Virus record (IMG/VR): IMGVR_UViG_3300047470_000343
Coordinates: 1-64,000 of that record
DNA from: a virus
Length of the DNA stretch: 64,000 nucleotides
Reading direction: 5' to 3' (one strand)
Positions within the stretch are counted from its first letter, which is position 1, and each line of letters opens with the position of its first letter. The notes beneath the pieces are model-generated. The model searched no databases. It worked only from the letters and a program-made list of their open reading frames with translations, and had not been told where the DNA came from. The position numbers were made by a program, and so were the translations under genes. Below, in pieces: positions 50,920-59,196 of this stretch.

Positions 50920-51513
50920 TCACCGCGCCGGAGCGAACGCCGGGTCGTCGGTGAGCAGGTACCAGGCGTCGGCGTCGTCGCCGCCCTGCACGGCCAGGCG
51001 CAGCGGCAGCACGGCCTCCTTCGACTTCTGGAGGTCCGACTGCACGCCCTCCATCTGCATGGCGCGCGGCACGACGTACCGGTAGTGCTTGCCGCCGTCG
51101 ATGACCTCGACCACGGCCGCGATTTCGCCGCGGCCGCCGACGCGAGGCGGCACGAACTTGTAGTGCTTCGGGGTGCCGCCGCCACCGGCAGGCGTGATTT
51201 CGGTGATCTCGCCGCCGCCGAACACCGCCGTGAAGTTGGCGCCGTTCCACTGCTGGAGGTCGACCTCGATCGTCGCCGCGTCCGAGGTCTGGAAGGTGCG
51301 CGACGGGTAGTCCGACTGCGCGCTCTTCACGGTCTCGAACTGGGGCTCTTCGTTGAACTTGAGCGAGTCCTCGGTGGTGAGGCCGACGCTGTACCAGCCG
51401 GAGCCCATGACGGCGGTTGCGTCCGCCGGGGCCGCGGTGCCGACGGGCGCAAGCCATACCTGGGTGCGTGCGGGGATGACGATCTGGGTGTTGTTCGTGA
51501 TGTCGCCACTCAT
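50920..51513 (-). CDS. Major tail protein
   Basis: A 197-residue beta-rich protein, ATG 51513. Its size and the N-terminal pattern (Gln-Val-Trp-Leu-Ala-Pro, then Tyr-Pro-Ser-Arg-Thr-Phe) fit siphovirus tail-tube subunits, which lie just before the chaperone and tape measure genes. Here parAB sits in between. Ribosome binding site GGAGAGC pairs with GCTCTCC (51520-51526 / 51557-51563). Assignment is by position and fold look. Confidence 0.8.
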   Translation of the reverse strand: MSGDITNNTQIVIPARTQVWLAPVGTAAPADATAVMGSGWYSVGLTTEDSLKFNEEPQFETVKSAQSDYPSRTFQTSDAATIEVDLQQWNGANFTAVFGGGEITEITPAGGGGTPKHYKFVPPRVGGRGEIAAVVEVIDGGKHYRYVVPRAMQMEGVQSDLQKSKEAVLPLRLAVQGGDDADAWYLLTDDPAFAPAR

Positions 51514-51571
51514 GGCGGTGCTCTCCTCGGGCCGGGGTTAAAGGCCCGGCCACGATGGAGAGCGGGAGGGG

Positions 51572-51772
51572 TTACCGTCCCGGGCTCACCCTTGGCGCGG
51601 GCCCCAGGAGCGGCAGCGGGACGCCGAACGCGGCCGCCACGATCTGCCGGACACGGTCCCGTTCCAGGAACTCGGCGATCGTCCGCCGCGTGGCTGCGCA
51701 CACCGGATGCTGGAAGCGGATGACACGCACCGGCACCGGGAACTGCCAGACGTGGACTTCGTGCTCGGTCAC
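51572..51772 (-). CDS. Small hypothetical tail-region protein
   Basis: A 66-residue protein from GTG 51772, overlapping the upstream stop (GTGA) with AGGAGAG before it. Beta start, then a helical segment. Its stop codon lies inside a copy of the late motif (51571-51585). Not recognised. Confidence 0.6.
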   Translation of the reverse strand: MTEHEVHVWQFPVPVRVIRFQHPVCAATRRTIAEFLERDRVRQIVAAAFGVPLPLLGPAPRVSPGR

Positions 51773-52212
51773 GGGCTCTCCTGCGGCGGGTGGATGGTGA
51801 GGAGCAGCCCGAAGATCCATCGGGGCTGACCGGTCTCCAGCGGCGAGTCGATGACCATGCCGGACGGCCGGACGGCCGAGAGAACGGGCTGACCGGGCGC
51901 GGGGTCCTGGTCGACGAGCTCCTTCGCCGCGAGCGCGCACACGAGCAGCGCACGCCGCAGCGCAGCCGGGCCGGGCCAGCCGCTCGGGTCGCCGATGAGC
52001 TCCAGCGACACGTTCGGCTCCGTCGCCCATCGCATGTCCCGCAGGTCTCCGCCGGGGCCGGCCGAGATCCGAAGGTGCGGCCACGGCGCCTCGATTGCGC
52101 CGGAGACATGGCCGGGCCCGCCGAGCACCTCTTGAACCTTGGGGTGCGCGGCGAGCCACGGCAGCAGCAAGCCGACCGGGTCGGCGTCGGCGAGCGCGTA
52201 CGGATCGGCCAT
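51769..52212 (-). CDS. Tail terminator-like protein
   Basis: A 147-residue protein between connector genes and the major tail protein, the usual place of the tail terminator (gpU-type). Layout alternates helix and strand with Trp/Pro-rich centre. No stronger evidence than place and size. Confidence 0.6.
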   Translation of the reverse strand: MADPYALADADPVGLLLPWLAAHPKVQEVLGGPGHVSGAIEAPWPHLRISAGPGGDLRDMRWATEPNVSLELIGDPSGWPGPAALRRALLVCALAAKELVDQDPAPGQPVLSAVRPSGMVIDSPLETGQPRWIFGLLLTIHPPQESP

Positions 52213-52216
52213 GGGA

Positions 52217-52474
52217 TCAGCCGCGGGCGGCGTAGCCGTTGCGGCGGAGCTGACGGGCGTAGTCGGGGCTCACGAGCACCGTCGAGCCCGGCAGGTACTC
52301 CTTCGCCCCAATGCGCAGGTGATGCGCGAGGGTCAGCTTCTCCGGCTTCTGCCCCGGGCGCAGCGGCGGCCCGGCGATAGCCACGGTCTCCTCGGCGGGC
52401 GCTTCCGCCGGCGCTACGGTCTCGGTCGTCTTGGCGTCCGTCTCAGCGGGCGTCTTCCTGGTGTTGGTCGTCAT
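52217..52474 (-). CDS. Small hypothetical connector-region protein
   Basis: An 85-residue protein: Thr/Ala/Glu/Pro-rich first half (probably disordered) and a short basic domain (Tyr-Ala-Arg-Gln-Leu-Arg-Arg). Such Ala/Pro/Glu arms recur in this virion (see 54927-55448). Not recognised. Confidence 0.65.
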   Translation of the reverse strand: MTTNTRKTPAETDAKTTETVAPAEAPAEETVAIAGPPLRPGQKPEKLTLAHHLRIGAKEYLPGSTVLVSPDYARQLRRNGYAARG

Positions 52475-52521
52475 GAGGCAGAAGAGTGCCGACGCCGACC
52501 GCTACTGTCGCGCGCTGCGGG

Positions 52522-53052
52522 TCAGCGGCTCGCGGCGACTGCCGCCGCGGCCCGCGCCATGTAGAACACGCCCGGCGCGATCAGGTTCCCTGGGTAGACG
52601 GTGCCGACCTCCGCAGCCACAACCCAATCGCCTTCGGCGATCACCTTCACGGTCACGGTCGTCCCCGCCACCACGGGCGGCAGGGTACGGATGTTCTTGG
52701 AGATGCCGTCGGGGATCGTGTCCGCGCGGCACTCGCAGTTCTTCAGGTTGGCGACCGCGCGAGAGGACTCGTCCCGCGGGAACTTCATGTATGTCTTCGG
52801 CCCGACGCCGCGGTGGTCGCGGTCCCACTGCATGGAGTTGATCTCGAAGCGCAGGTTGTCGGGGCGCTCCTGGCCGTGCGCCTGAATGTGCGTGCGCCGC
52901 ATGTCGTGATCGGCGACGGTCACCCACTTCTTCGTCGGCGGAGCGAAGATCTTCGCCTGCCGCTCGACCCGGCGGCCGATCTCCTCGACCCGCGGGGCGA
53001 TCATCACCGCGAGGCGCTGCTCCAGCCCCGGCGATACATGGAACTTGGCCAT
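52522..53052 (-). CDS. Head-tail connector protein (HK97 gp10-like)
   Basis: A 176-residue protein whose start overlaps a TGATG with the upstream gene. Helical start with Glu/Arg, then beta strands and an Ala-rich end; size and place match the minor neck protein family of HK97 gp10. There is no catalytic motif. Confidence 0.65.
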   Translation of the reverse strand: MAKFHVSPGLEQRLAVMIAPRVEEIGRRVERQAKIFAPPTKKWVTVADHDMRRTHIQAHGQERPDNLRFEINSMQWDRDHRGVGPKTYMKFPRDESSRAVANLKNCECRADTIPDGISKNIRTLPPVVAGTTVTVKVIAEGDWVVAAEVGTVYPGNLIAPGVFYMARAAAAVAASR

Positions 53053-53381
53053 CACGGCACCTCCGGCGGGTTCAGGGTCGCGGTGACGGCGATGTAGTCG
53101 GCGGCCCCGTACCCGGGCACCGTCTTGTGCAGCGCGGTCACCACCGTCCACATGCGGGTGCCGTCCCCGATGACGTCACCGGGCCGGACCCGCCACGCCG
53201 CGGGATCCACCCGCAGCGTCCATGTCCCGTCCGACTGCTCGATGGCCGCGCCCGGCCACGTGCCGCGCGCGGCCGGCCGGGCGTCCGGCGGAGGGGGCAC
53301 GGGCACGCCGTGCGCATCACGCCCCCAGGGGTGATCGAGGACGTACACCGTGAGATCCCGGTCCGGGAGGAGGACGGCCAC
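53052..53381 (-). CDS. Head-tail stopper-like protein
   Basis: A 109-residue beta-rich protein in the order adaptor - (hydrolase) - stopper - neck protein - tail terminator. Its size fits SPP1 gp16-like stoppers, which close the portal channel. Position-based. Confidence 0.6.
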   Translation of the reverse strand: MAVLLPDRDLTVYVLDHPWGRDAHGVPVPPPPDARPAARGTWPGAAIEQSDGTWTLRVDPAAWRVRPGDVIGDGTRMWTVVTALHKTVPGYGAADYIAVTATLNPPEVP

Positions 53382-53384
53382 GGC

Positions 53385-54020
53385 TCAGCCCGCCACAGCC
53401 GTGACGAGAGCCTTGGAGATGCCCAGCTTCACCGCGGTCGCGTACGTCGTGAACGCCGTCGTGCGGTTCCCGCGGTTGGCCCGGTTCGTGTCGCCGCCGG
53501 TGAAGAACGCCTGTCGCTGCGCCGTGGTCAGCTCCAGTTGGACGCCCATGCCCCTGGTCGTGCGGTTGCAGATGTTCGCGGGGTCGTTGCCGTTCAGCTC
53601 CTCGGAGGCGACGCTCACCGTGAAACCGGCGTCTTTGAGGCACTGCCCGATCTGGTCGCGGAGGTTGTAGTCGGCGCCGCCGAGGAACGTCGCCGCGGTG
53701 GTGCCGCTCGCGCCGTGGAACGACACGGCGTGCGTGGCGGCCGCCGCCATCTTCAAGGCCTGCGCCTCGTCGTAGCGGGTCGACGTGACGTGCAGGTCAT
53801 CGTTGGTGCCCGCGGTCTTGAACCCGTCGAGGGCATAGAAATTGTGGATGTCTCCGGCGACGACGTCCGCGATCTCCTGAGAGCCGGGCTCGATACCGCC
53901 GCCGTGGATCGCGAAGCACACCAGTGTCGACACCTGGGAGAGTCGCCACAGCCGTTGAAAGTCGATGCCCTCGATCTGGGCGGCTGCCAACTGCGCGTAG
54001 GAGCTGTAGAGGTCGGGCAT
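53385..54020 (-). CDS. Poly-gamma-glutamate hydrolase-like protein
   Basis: A 211-residue protein from ATG 54020 behind AGGAT. The sequence follows the PghP-type (gamma-PGA hydrolase, PF05908-like) layout: Ala-Ile-His-Gly-Gly-Gly-Ile-Glu-Pro-Gly near residue 37, Leu-His-Val-Thr-Ser-Thr-Arg-Tyr-Asp-Glu, Ser-Phe-His-Gly-Ala and a C-terminal Gly-Val-Gln-Leu-Glu-Leu-Thr. The His, Glu and His are the zinc ligands expected in that family. It lies between two connector genes, an unusual place for an enzyme. It may cut a gamma-glutamyl polymer on the host surface, or have been recruited as a structural part. Confidence 0.82.
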   Translation of the reverse strand: MPDLYSSYAQLAAAQIEGIDFQRLWRLSQVSTLVCFAIHGGGIEPGSQEIADVVAGDIHNFYALDGFKTAGTNDDLHVTSTRYDEAQALKMAAAATHAVSFHGASGTTAATFLGGADYNLRDQIGQCLKDAGFTVSVASEELNGNDPANICNRTTRGMGVQLELTTAQRQAFFTGGDTNRANRGNRTTAFTTYATAVKLGISKALVTAVAG

Positions 54021-54044
54021 CAATCCTGCCTTGTCGGGTCGGGG

Positions 54045-54914
54045 CTACCAGCGGGAGTAGCGGCGGCCGCCGTACGGCCATGGGCTTGCGGGGGCGGTGG
54101 CGATCGTCCGCCACAGGCGTTTGCGGTAGTCGCCCAGGGAGTCCAGCGTCGGCAGCGCACCGGCCTGCCCCGCTACCGGGGAGGCTTCGTAGCTGATCGA
54201 CTGGCCATCGGCCGACACCGAGGACACCCGGCGCCCGCCTGCGGCCGCTTCCCCGGCCGGGCTGTTGCGGTGCCGCTCAGCGGCGTGCGCCACCACGTAG
54301 CGGACGATCGGCTCTTCAGCGGCCGCGTTCAGGCCGACAAGGATCCGCACCGTGTACGTCTCGTCGTCGTTCTGCTCCCAGCCCGCCACGCTCACCGAGT
54401 CGTCCACGTCCGGGAGAGGCCAGGCGCGCGCGTCGGACAGCGGATAGAACGGGCGCAGCCCCACGTTCCGCAGCACCATCGGCTTCGGCACGAGCGGCCG
54501 CTTCAGGTACCCGGCGACGTCTGCCTGCGCCTTGGCCAGGCTGTCGCGGAAGGTCTCGCGCTGGACGGCGTCCAGCGGCAGCGGCACGCCGAGCTCGTCG
54601 GCGAGCTGCTCGGGTGAGGCGATCAGCCCGGTGCCCAGCGGCAGGTCCAGGCGCACAGTGCGGTCGGTGGCCGGGGAAGTCTCCGCCGCGGGAGTGAAAG
54701 CGACGGTGCACCAGTACCGGCCGTCAGGCAGGTTGTCAGGGATCGTGAACCGGTACTCGTTCTCACCGACACGCACGGCTGGGCCCGCGGTAGCCACCAC
54801 GGTCCCCGACCGGTCAGGAGCCGAGTACAGGTCGATCCGGCTGACCTCCCCGCCCTCGGGCTCGGGATCGCACAGCACCCCGCCCCACACGGGCCGGTAC
54901 AGGTACACCGCCAC
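54045..54914 (-). CDS. Head-tail adaptor-like protein
   Basis: A 289-residue protein. N-terminal 95 residues form a beta domain with Pro/Gly turns; residues 100-289 are a helical adaptor-like part with a Leu-Asp-Leu-Pro-Leu-Gly opening and Tyr-Leu-Lys-Arg-Pro. It is placed where the gp6/gp15-type adaptor is found. The extra N-terminal beta domain is longer than in typical adaptors. Confidence 0.65.
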   Translation of the reverse strand: MAVYLYRPVWGGVLCDPEPEGGEVSRIDLYSAPDRSGTVVATAGPAVRVGENEYRFTIPDNLPDGRYWCTVAFTPAAETSPATDRTVRLDLPLGTGLIASPEQLADELGVPLPLDAVQRETFRDSLAKAQADVAGYLKRPLVPKPMVLRNVGLRPFYPLSDARAWPLPDVDDSVSVAGWEQNDDETYTVRILVGLNAAAEEPIVRYVVAHAAERHRNSPAGEAAAGGRRVSSVSADGQSISYEASPVAGQAGALPTLDSLGDYRKRLWRTIATAPASPWPYGGRRYSRW

Positions 54915-54926
54915 AGTCCCTCTCCT

Positions 54927-55448
54927 CTACTCGCCGAGCTGCGCGCGCAGGGTGGCGACGATGTGCTCGGCGTCCTGGCGCTGGACTTCCGCACCGACCG
55001 ACAGCAGGAGCCGCGAAGCCGGCGTGCGGTAGGGGCCCATGCTGATGTGCTCGATCAGCCGCTTCGTGGAGCGCCAGACGTTGCCGTACGGCGGTACGGG
55101 CTCGAACACGCCGTCGGGGTCGGTAGGTGCGAGGCCGGTCAGCTCGTCGACGATGCAGTCGCCGATCTCCGCGGGCAGGAGGGCATCGGGGCCGACAGGC
55201 TTCGGCGGGGCCGTCGCCCTGGTCGGCGCGGGCGGGGCCTCCAGCGGAGCGACCTCCGGCGCCTTCGTCTCGACCTCGGCAGCGGAGACGGCCTTGTTCT
55301 CGATCTCGGCTGTGCCGGTCTCGGTGTCGTCCGCGACGGCCTTCGCCTCCGCCGGGGCAGTCTCCGCCTCGACTACGGGCACGGTCTCCTCTACGACGGG
55401 CGCGGGTTCCGCCGCGGCCGCAGCCTTGCGGGTTCGGGGTGTTGCCAC
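54927..55448 (-). CDS. Hypothetical protein with acidic Ala/Glu/Pro arm
   Basis: A 173-residue protein. The first 90 residues are rich in Ala, Glu, Val and Pro and likely disordered; the C-terminal 80 form a small helical domain. Found between decoration and adaptor genes. Not recognised. Confidence 0.7.
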   Translation of the reverse strand: MATPRTRKAAAAAEPAPVVEETVPVVEAETAPAEAKAVADDTETGTAEIENKAVSAAEVETKAPEVAPLEAPPAPTRATAPPKPVGPDALLPAEIGDCIVDELTGLAPTDPDGVFEPVPPYGNVWRSTKRLIEHISMGPYRTPASRLLLSVGAEVQRQDAEHIVATLRAQLGE

Positions 55449-55554
55449 AGCATCCTCCAGTTGAGCGGGGTTGGGGCGACACCCTGACCCGCGGGGTTCG
55501 TTTACGTCGCGCTGTGCCGTCCCCGGGGGTCCGGCACAGCGCGACCGTCAGGGG

Positions 55555-56037
55555 TTAGGAGTAGGTGAAGCCGTTCGTCTTGGTCACGGCCCCCGCGTCG
55601 TCGCCGACGATGACGTTCTTCGCACCGGCGGTACCGGCCGGAGTGGTGACCTGGATGGCCTCGGACGACAGGATCTTGAGGTTGGTGCCCGCCGTGCTGC
55701 CGAACTTGACGTCGGCGACGCCGTCGAGGTTCGTGCCGGTGATGGTCACCACCGTTCCGCCGGCGGCCAGGCCGGTGGCCGGGGACACCGTCGCGACGGT
55801 CGCCGCAGGGAACAGCTTGTCGATCTGCGACTGACGCACCACCTGCCCGGCCCGGAACATGATCGTCTTGATCGAGCCCTCGGGAGCGCGGTCACGGCTG
55901 TTCGTGGGGCGGGTGCCCTCGTCGAACCGGCGCGTGGCGTACACGTCCTGGGTGACGACCAGCTCGGGGTCGGATACTGCACTGGTCGGGAAGGCGGCCT
56001 TGGTGATGCGGGCACCAGCGGCGTTGTACAGGCCCAT
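55555..56037 (-). CDS. Head decoration-like protein with IPT/TIG domain
   Basis: A 160-residue protein. Residues 80-160 form an IPT/TIG immunoglobulin-like domain (Ala-Thr-Val-Ser-Pro-Ala-Thr-Gly-Leu-Ala-Ala-Gly-Gly-Thr-Val-Val-Thr-Ile-Thr-Gly start). The N-terminal half is capsid-binding by inference. Such domains decorate phage heads and help sticking to surfaces. It lies near the capsid gene. Confidence 0.75.
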   Translation of the reverse strand: MGLYNAAGARITKAAFPTSAVSDPELVVTQDVYATRRFDEGTRPTNSRDRAPEGSIKTIMFRAGQVVRQSQIDKLFPAATVATVSPATGLAAGGTVVTITGTNLDGVADVKFGSTAGTNLKILSSEAIQVTTPAGTAGAKNVIVGDDAGAVTKTNGFTYS

Positions 56038-56114
56038 GAGGAGCCCCTTTCTCAGGTGTGGTCGAGTGCCGCAGCGTGCCCGACGAGAGGCCCTACAGTC
56101 CCCGCCTGGGGCCG

Positions 56115-57362
56115 TCACAGGATGCGGAGGTCGTCCCACCCGTTCTTCGTGACGGAGAAGACCAGCAGACCCGGCTGGGACACCTCGCCCGAGCGCATCG
56201 CGTACCAGTCCGAACCGTTGTCCAGAGTCGGCGCCTGCACCCACAGCCGGCCCGCGCCGAGCTGCTGCGCACGGAAGTGGTGGAAGTGCCCGGACACGAG
56301 GATCCGGGCGTCCGCGATCGGCTGACGGCCGAACGTCTGCCCCTTCCACCAGTCCGGCGCCTTCTCCGGGCGGGCGTACTGGTGGCCGTGGTTGAGGCCC
56401 ACGACGGTGCCCGCCATGTCGAGGCTGACGGTGTCGCGCCAGGGCTCCGGCGTCACGAACGACACGTGCCCGTACGCGTTCTGGTTCTTGGCGTACGCGT
56501 CCGCGATCTGGCTCATGACCTCGATGCCCCAGTCGTCCTCCGGGGGCCCCACAGGGTCCTTCCCGCGCCGTACGCGGGCATGGTTGCTGCCGCACGTCGC
56601 GGCGACCACCCGAGGGAACGCTGTCGCGAGACGGTCCAGGCCCTCGAACGTCATCCGCCGGTGCACGCGCACCATCTGCGTGAGCGTCAGATCGTTGGTG
56701 AACGCCTGGCTCGCCACGTTCTCGAACCCCTCGATGCAGTCACCTGCGTCGAGCCAGTACGCGGAGTCGGGGGCGCGGCCGACCTTGCCGAGGTCACGGA
56801 CGTGGTCCTCAAGCCGGTCGAATCGCTCGGCGACACGGGCCACGAGTTCCTTGGTCCCGCCGTCCCGGCCGACCTTCCCGGCCTGCGGGTCGGCGTACAC
56901 CACGGCGAGCGCCCGCTCGGTCGTCTCGGCCGGAGTGCGGGGGGTGCGGCGGCGCCGCATCGCGTCCTTGATCAGGCTGTTGAGGTCTTCCGCGGACGCC
57001 CACCCGGGCGCCGACGGCTCGATCAGGTAGCGGCAGCGCCACACCGGCCGGGTCACGGCGTCCTCGCCCTGCGCGTCGCGATGCCACGCGGCCGGGTCGT
57101 GCCGGGCTTCCACCAGCCGGACCCGGTAGCCCTCGGGCACGACCAGGCCGAGCTCCTCCACCCGCGCACGCCACCCGAGTTCGTCCTGGCCCGGCGCCTC
57201 GGCGGCCGGCGCGGTGACGAGCATCGACCCGCCCGGCTCGTAGCGCACTCCGGGCTCCCAGCCCTTCGGCGCCGCGGTGGTGGGACGGGTCGTCTCCGGC
57301 GGTGTGGTCTGCTCCGCAGAGGCGGGCGCCAGGAGCGCATCTAGCTGTTCGTCAAGACTCAT
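56115..57362 (-). CDS. Calcineurin-like metallophosphoesterase
   Basis: A 415-residue protein starting at ATG 57362, overlapping the upstream stop (ATGA). Metal motifs are in order: Asp-Pro-Gln, Asp-Ala-Gly-Asp-Cys, Gly-Ser-Asn-His, Asn-His-Gly-His and Gly-His-Phe-His-His. Together these are the core of binuclear metallophosphoesterases, which cut phosphate esters in DNA, RNA or nucleotides. About 130 N-terminal residues form an additional domain. It is encoded in the head module, so it may act on packaged DNA or be an early gene trapped there. Substrate is unknown. Confidence 0.8.
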   Translation of the reverse strand: MSLDEQLDALLAPASAEQTTPPETTRPTTAAPKGWEPGVRYEPGGSMLVTAPAAEAPGQDELGWRARVEELGLVVPEGYRVRLVEARHDPAAWHRDAQGEDAVTRPVWRCRYLIEPSAPGWASAEDLNSLIKDAMRRRRTPRTPAETTERALAVVYADPQAGKVGRDGGTKELVARVAERFDRLEDHVRDLGKVGRAPDSAYWLDAGDCIEGFENVASQAFTNDLTLTQMVRVHRRMTFEGLDRLATAFPRVVAATCGSNHARVRRGKDPVGPPEDDWGIEVMSQIADAYAKNQNAYGHVSFVTPEPWRDTVSLDMAGTVVGLNHGHQYARPEKAPDWWKGQTFGRQPIADARILVSGHFHHFRAQQLGAGRLWVQAPTLDNGSDWYAMRSGEVSQPGLLVFSVTKNGWDDLRIL

Positions 57363-57628
57363 CGCGGGCACCTGCATCCGTTCGAGGCGCCGCGGCGCCG
57401 GTGCCGTGCCACAGACGGGGCCTGCACGGGATAGCCGCTGGCCGTGAGCGTGTCCGCGATCCGCGTGGACGTCACCATGTGGGTGTCGAGCAGCCCGTTC
57501 AGCTTCTCCGCGGTCGCGGCGTCGAGAGACGCCAGGATGTCGCCGACTGTGCAGCGTGCGCCGCGGCGTGGGGCGGGCTCGGTCATGAGCTGGGTCAGGG
57601 CCGTGCTCAGCCCGTCGGTGTCTGCCAC
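57359..57628 (-). CDS. Small helix-turn-helix-like protein
   Basis: An 89-residue protein from GTG 57628 behind GAGGAA. Residues about 35-75 look like a helix-turn-helix (Ser-Thr-Arg-Ile-Ala-Asp-Thr-Leu-Thr-Ala) and the end is His-Arg-Arg-Arg with Cys-x-Cys. I recall proteins of this type beside phosphoesterase or terminase genes in actinophages. It is coupled to the phosphoesterase by 4 nt. Confidence 0.6.
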   Translation of the reverse strand: MADTDGLSTALTQLMTEPAPRRGARCTVGDILASLDAATAEKLNGLLDTHMVTSTRIADTLTASGYPVQAPSVARHRRRGASNGCRCPR

Positions 57629-57728
57629 GGCGGTTCCTCGCTCTCTCATGGGTACGGGGCCGGACCGTATGGCCCGGCCCCGTATTACGTCGCCGTCATC
57701 GGGGCCCGGTGTGCGGGCCCCGGCTCGC

Positions 57729-59030
57729 TTAGACCGGGTCGGTCCACGTGCCGATGACGAACGACTCCGGGCGGCTGACCTCCAGGGCCAGACGCTCGTC
57801 GGCGCGGAACGTGAGGACGCCGCGCTCGAAGTTGTCGCTGTTCTCCGAGGAGACGGTGACCGAGACGTTCTCCCGGTCGTAGATCTGGGCGCCCATGCCG
57901 AAGGAGCCGAGGAGGTACTTGTCGTCGGGCATGGCCGTGGTCTCGACGACGTTGACGCGCCACACGCGCTTCTGGGCGCCGACGGCGACCTGGAGGGCGA
58001 CGCGGAAGGCGCCGTTGTCGTCGGTCTCGACCTCGACCTGCTCCCACATGGTGGGGCTCAGCACGACGCCGGTCGGCTCGTACTCCGCCAGGAGCGCCTT
58101 GGTCATGGCCCGGCGCATCTGGATGCTGAACTTGTCGCTGTTCTGACCGGTGTACGTCTGCACGCCGGTCGTGTTGAACAGGCCGGTGATCTTGGTGCCG
58201 TCGGTGCCGACGCTGTGGAGCAGGTCCCAGTCCTCGGCGAACTTGATGCCCTCGATGAGACGCGAGTTGATGAACTGCTTCAGGCGCGGCTCGTCGCTGA
58301 GGATGTTCTTGTGGCCGTCGAGCATGTGGGCGATCTCGCTGACCGGGAAGGACACCGGCTGGAGGGTCAGCTTCGAGCGGGGGGCCCGCCCGAACACGTC
58401 GGTGTCGAGGCCGGTCGGCGCGGACGTGCCGTCGGCCGCGCGACGCTCGGCGACCTGCGCGGCGTTGTTCACCCAGCCGGTCTCGCGGATGCCCTGAAGT
58501 ACCGCGTTCTTCGTGGTCGCCTTCGGGAACAGGTCCCGAATGTGGAACTTGCGGCGCTGCGCGTCGGTGATCCCGAGATCCTGGACGCCGCCGAGGGCCG
58601 CGTGGGTCTGGGTGCCGGCCGTCAGGGAGAAGATCGACTTCCCCTCCATCTCGGCGCGGATGAACGGGCGGTCCTTGAACTGCGCGCGGGCCGCGGCCTG
58701 GTAGGCGTCGGACGCGACGAACATGTCGCCGAGGGTCTTGACCTCGGTGTCGGAGCCGGAGCCGCCGCCGCCGTAGTACTGACCCGCGGCCGAGGAGCCA
58801 GCGGGGGCGTCGAGGTACTGGCCGAGGGCTTCGGCGCCGGTCGCGGCGTCGATCAGGCCCTTGATCTCCTGGGCGTCCTTGACCGCCTTGACGTAGGCGT
58901 TGCGCTGCTCGGTCGAGACGACGAATGCGCCGTTCTCTTCTTTGAACGTCCCTGCGATGCGCTCGGCTTCGGCGGACTTCTCGTTGAGCTGGCTCTTCAG
59001 TGAGCGCAGAAGGCTCTGGTCGGTAGGCAT
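57729..59030 (-). CDS. HK97-type major capsid protein
   Basis: A 433-residue protein from ATG 59030 after GGGAG. The N-terminal 130 residues are a helical delta domain with Gly/Ser-rich end; from about residue 132 the HK97 fold begins (Arg-Lys-Phe-His-Ile-Arg-Asp-Leu-Phe-Pro-Lys). By comparison with HK97, cut after a Lys before Ser, a likely maturation cut is Lys131/Ser132 in Met-Glu-Gly-Lys-Ser-Ile. It forms the shell together with the protease immediately upstream in the operon. Confidence 0.92.
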   Translation of the reverse strand: MPTDQSLLRSLKSQLNEKSAEAERIAGTFKEENGAFVVSTEQRNAYVKAVKDAQEIKGLIDAATGAEALGQYLDAPAGSSAAGQYYGGGGSGSDTEVKTLGDMFVASDAYQAAARAQFKDRPFIRAEMEGKSIFSLTAGTQTHAALGGVQDLGITDAQRRKFHIRDLFPKATTKNAVLQGIRETGWVNNAAQVAERRAADGTSAPTGLDTDVFGRAPRSKLTLQPVSFPVSEIAHMLDGHKNILSDEPRLKQFINSRLIEGIKFAEDWDLLHSVGTDGTKITGLFNTTGVQTYTGQNSDKFSIQMRRAMTKALLAEYEPTGVVLSPTMWEQVEVETDDNGAFRVALQVAVGAQKRVWRVNVVETTAMPDDKYLLGSFGMGAQIYDRENVSVTVSSENSDNFERGVLTFRADERLALEVSRPESFVIGTWTDPV

Positions 59031-59196
59031 TTTGGTTGCACTCCCTGTGCTGGACGGGCGATGGCGTGCGCATCACGCCCGGCCAGCACCGGGACGTCTC
59101 AACGCTGGGGCGCATGGAAAGGCACAGGGGGTGTTTGCGTCTCGGGCTCCCGGCCACGCAGGGACGCGCAGCGGGGAGCCCGAGGGAAACCGCAGG

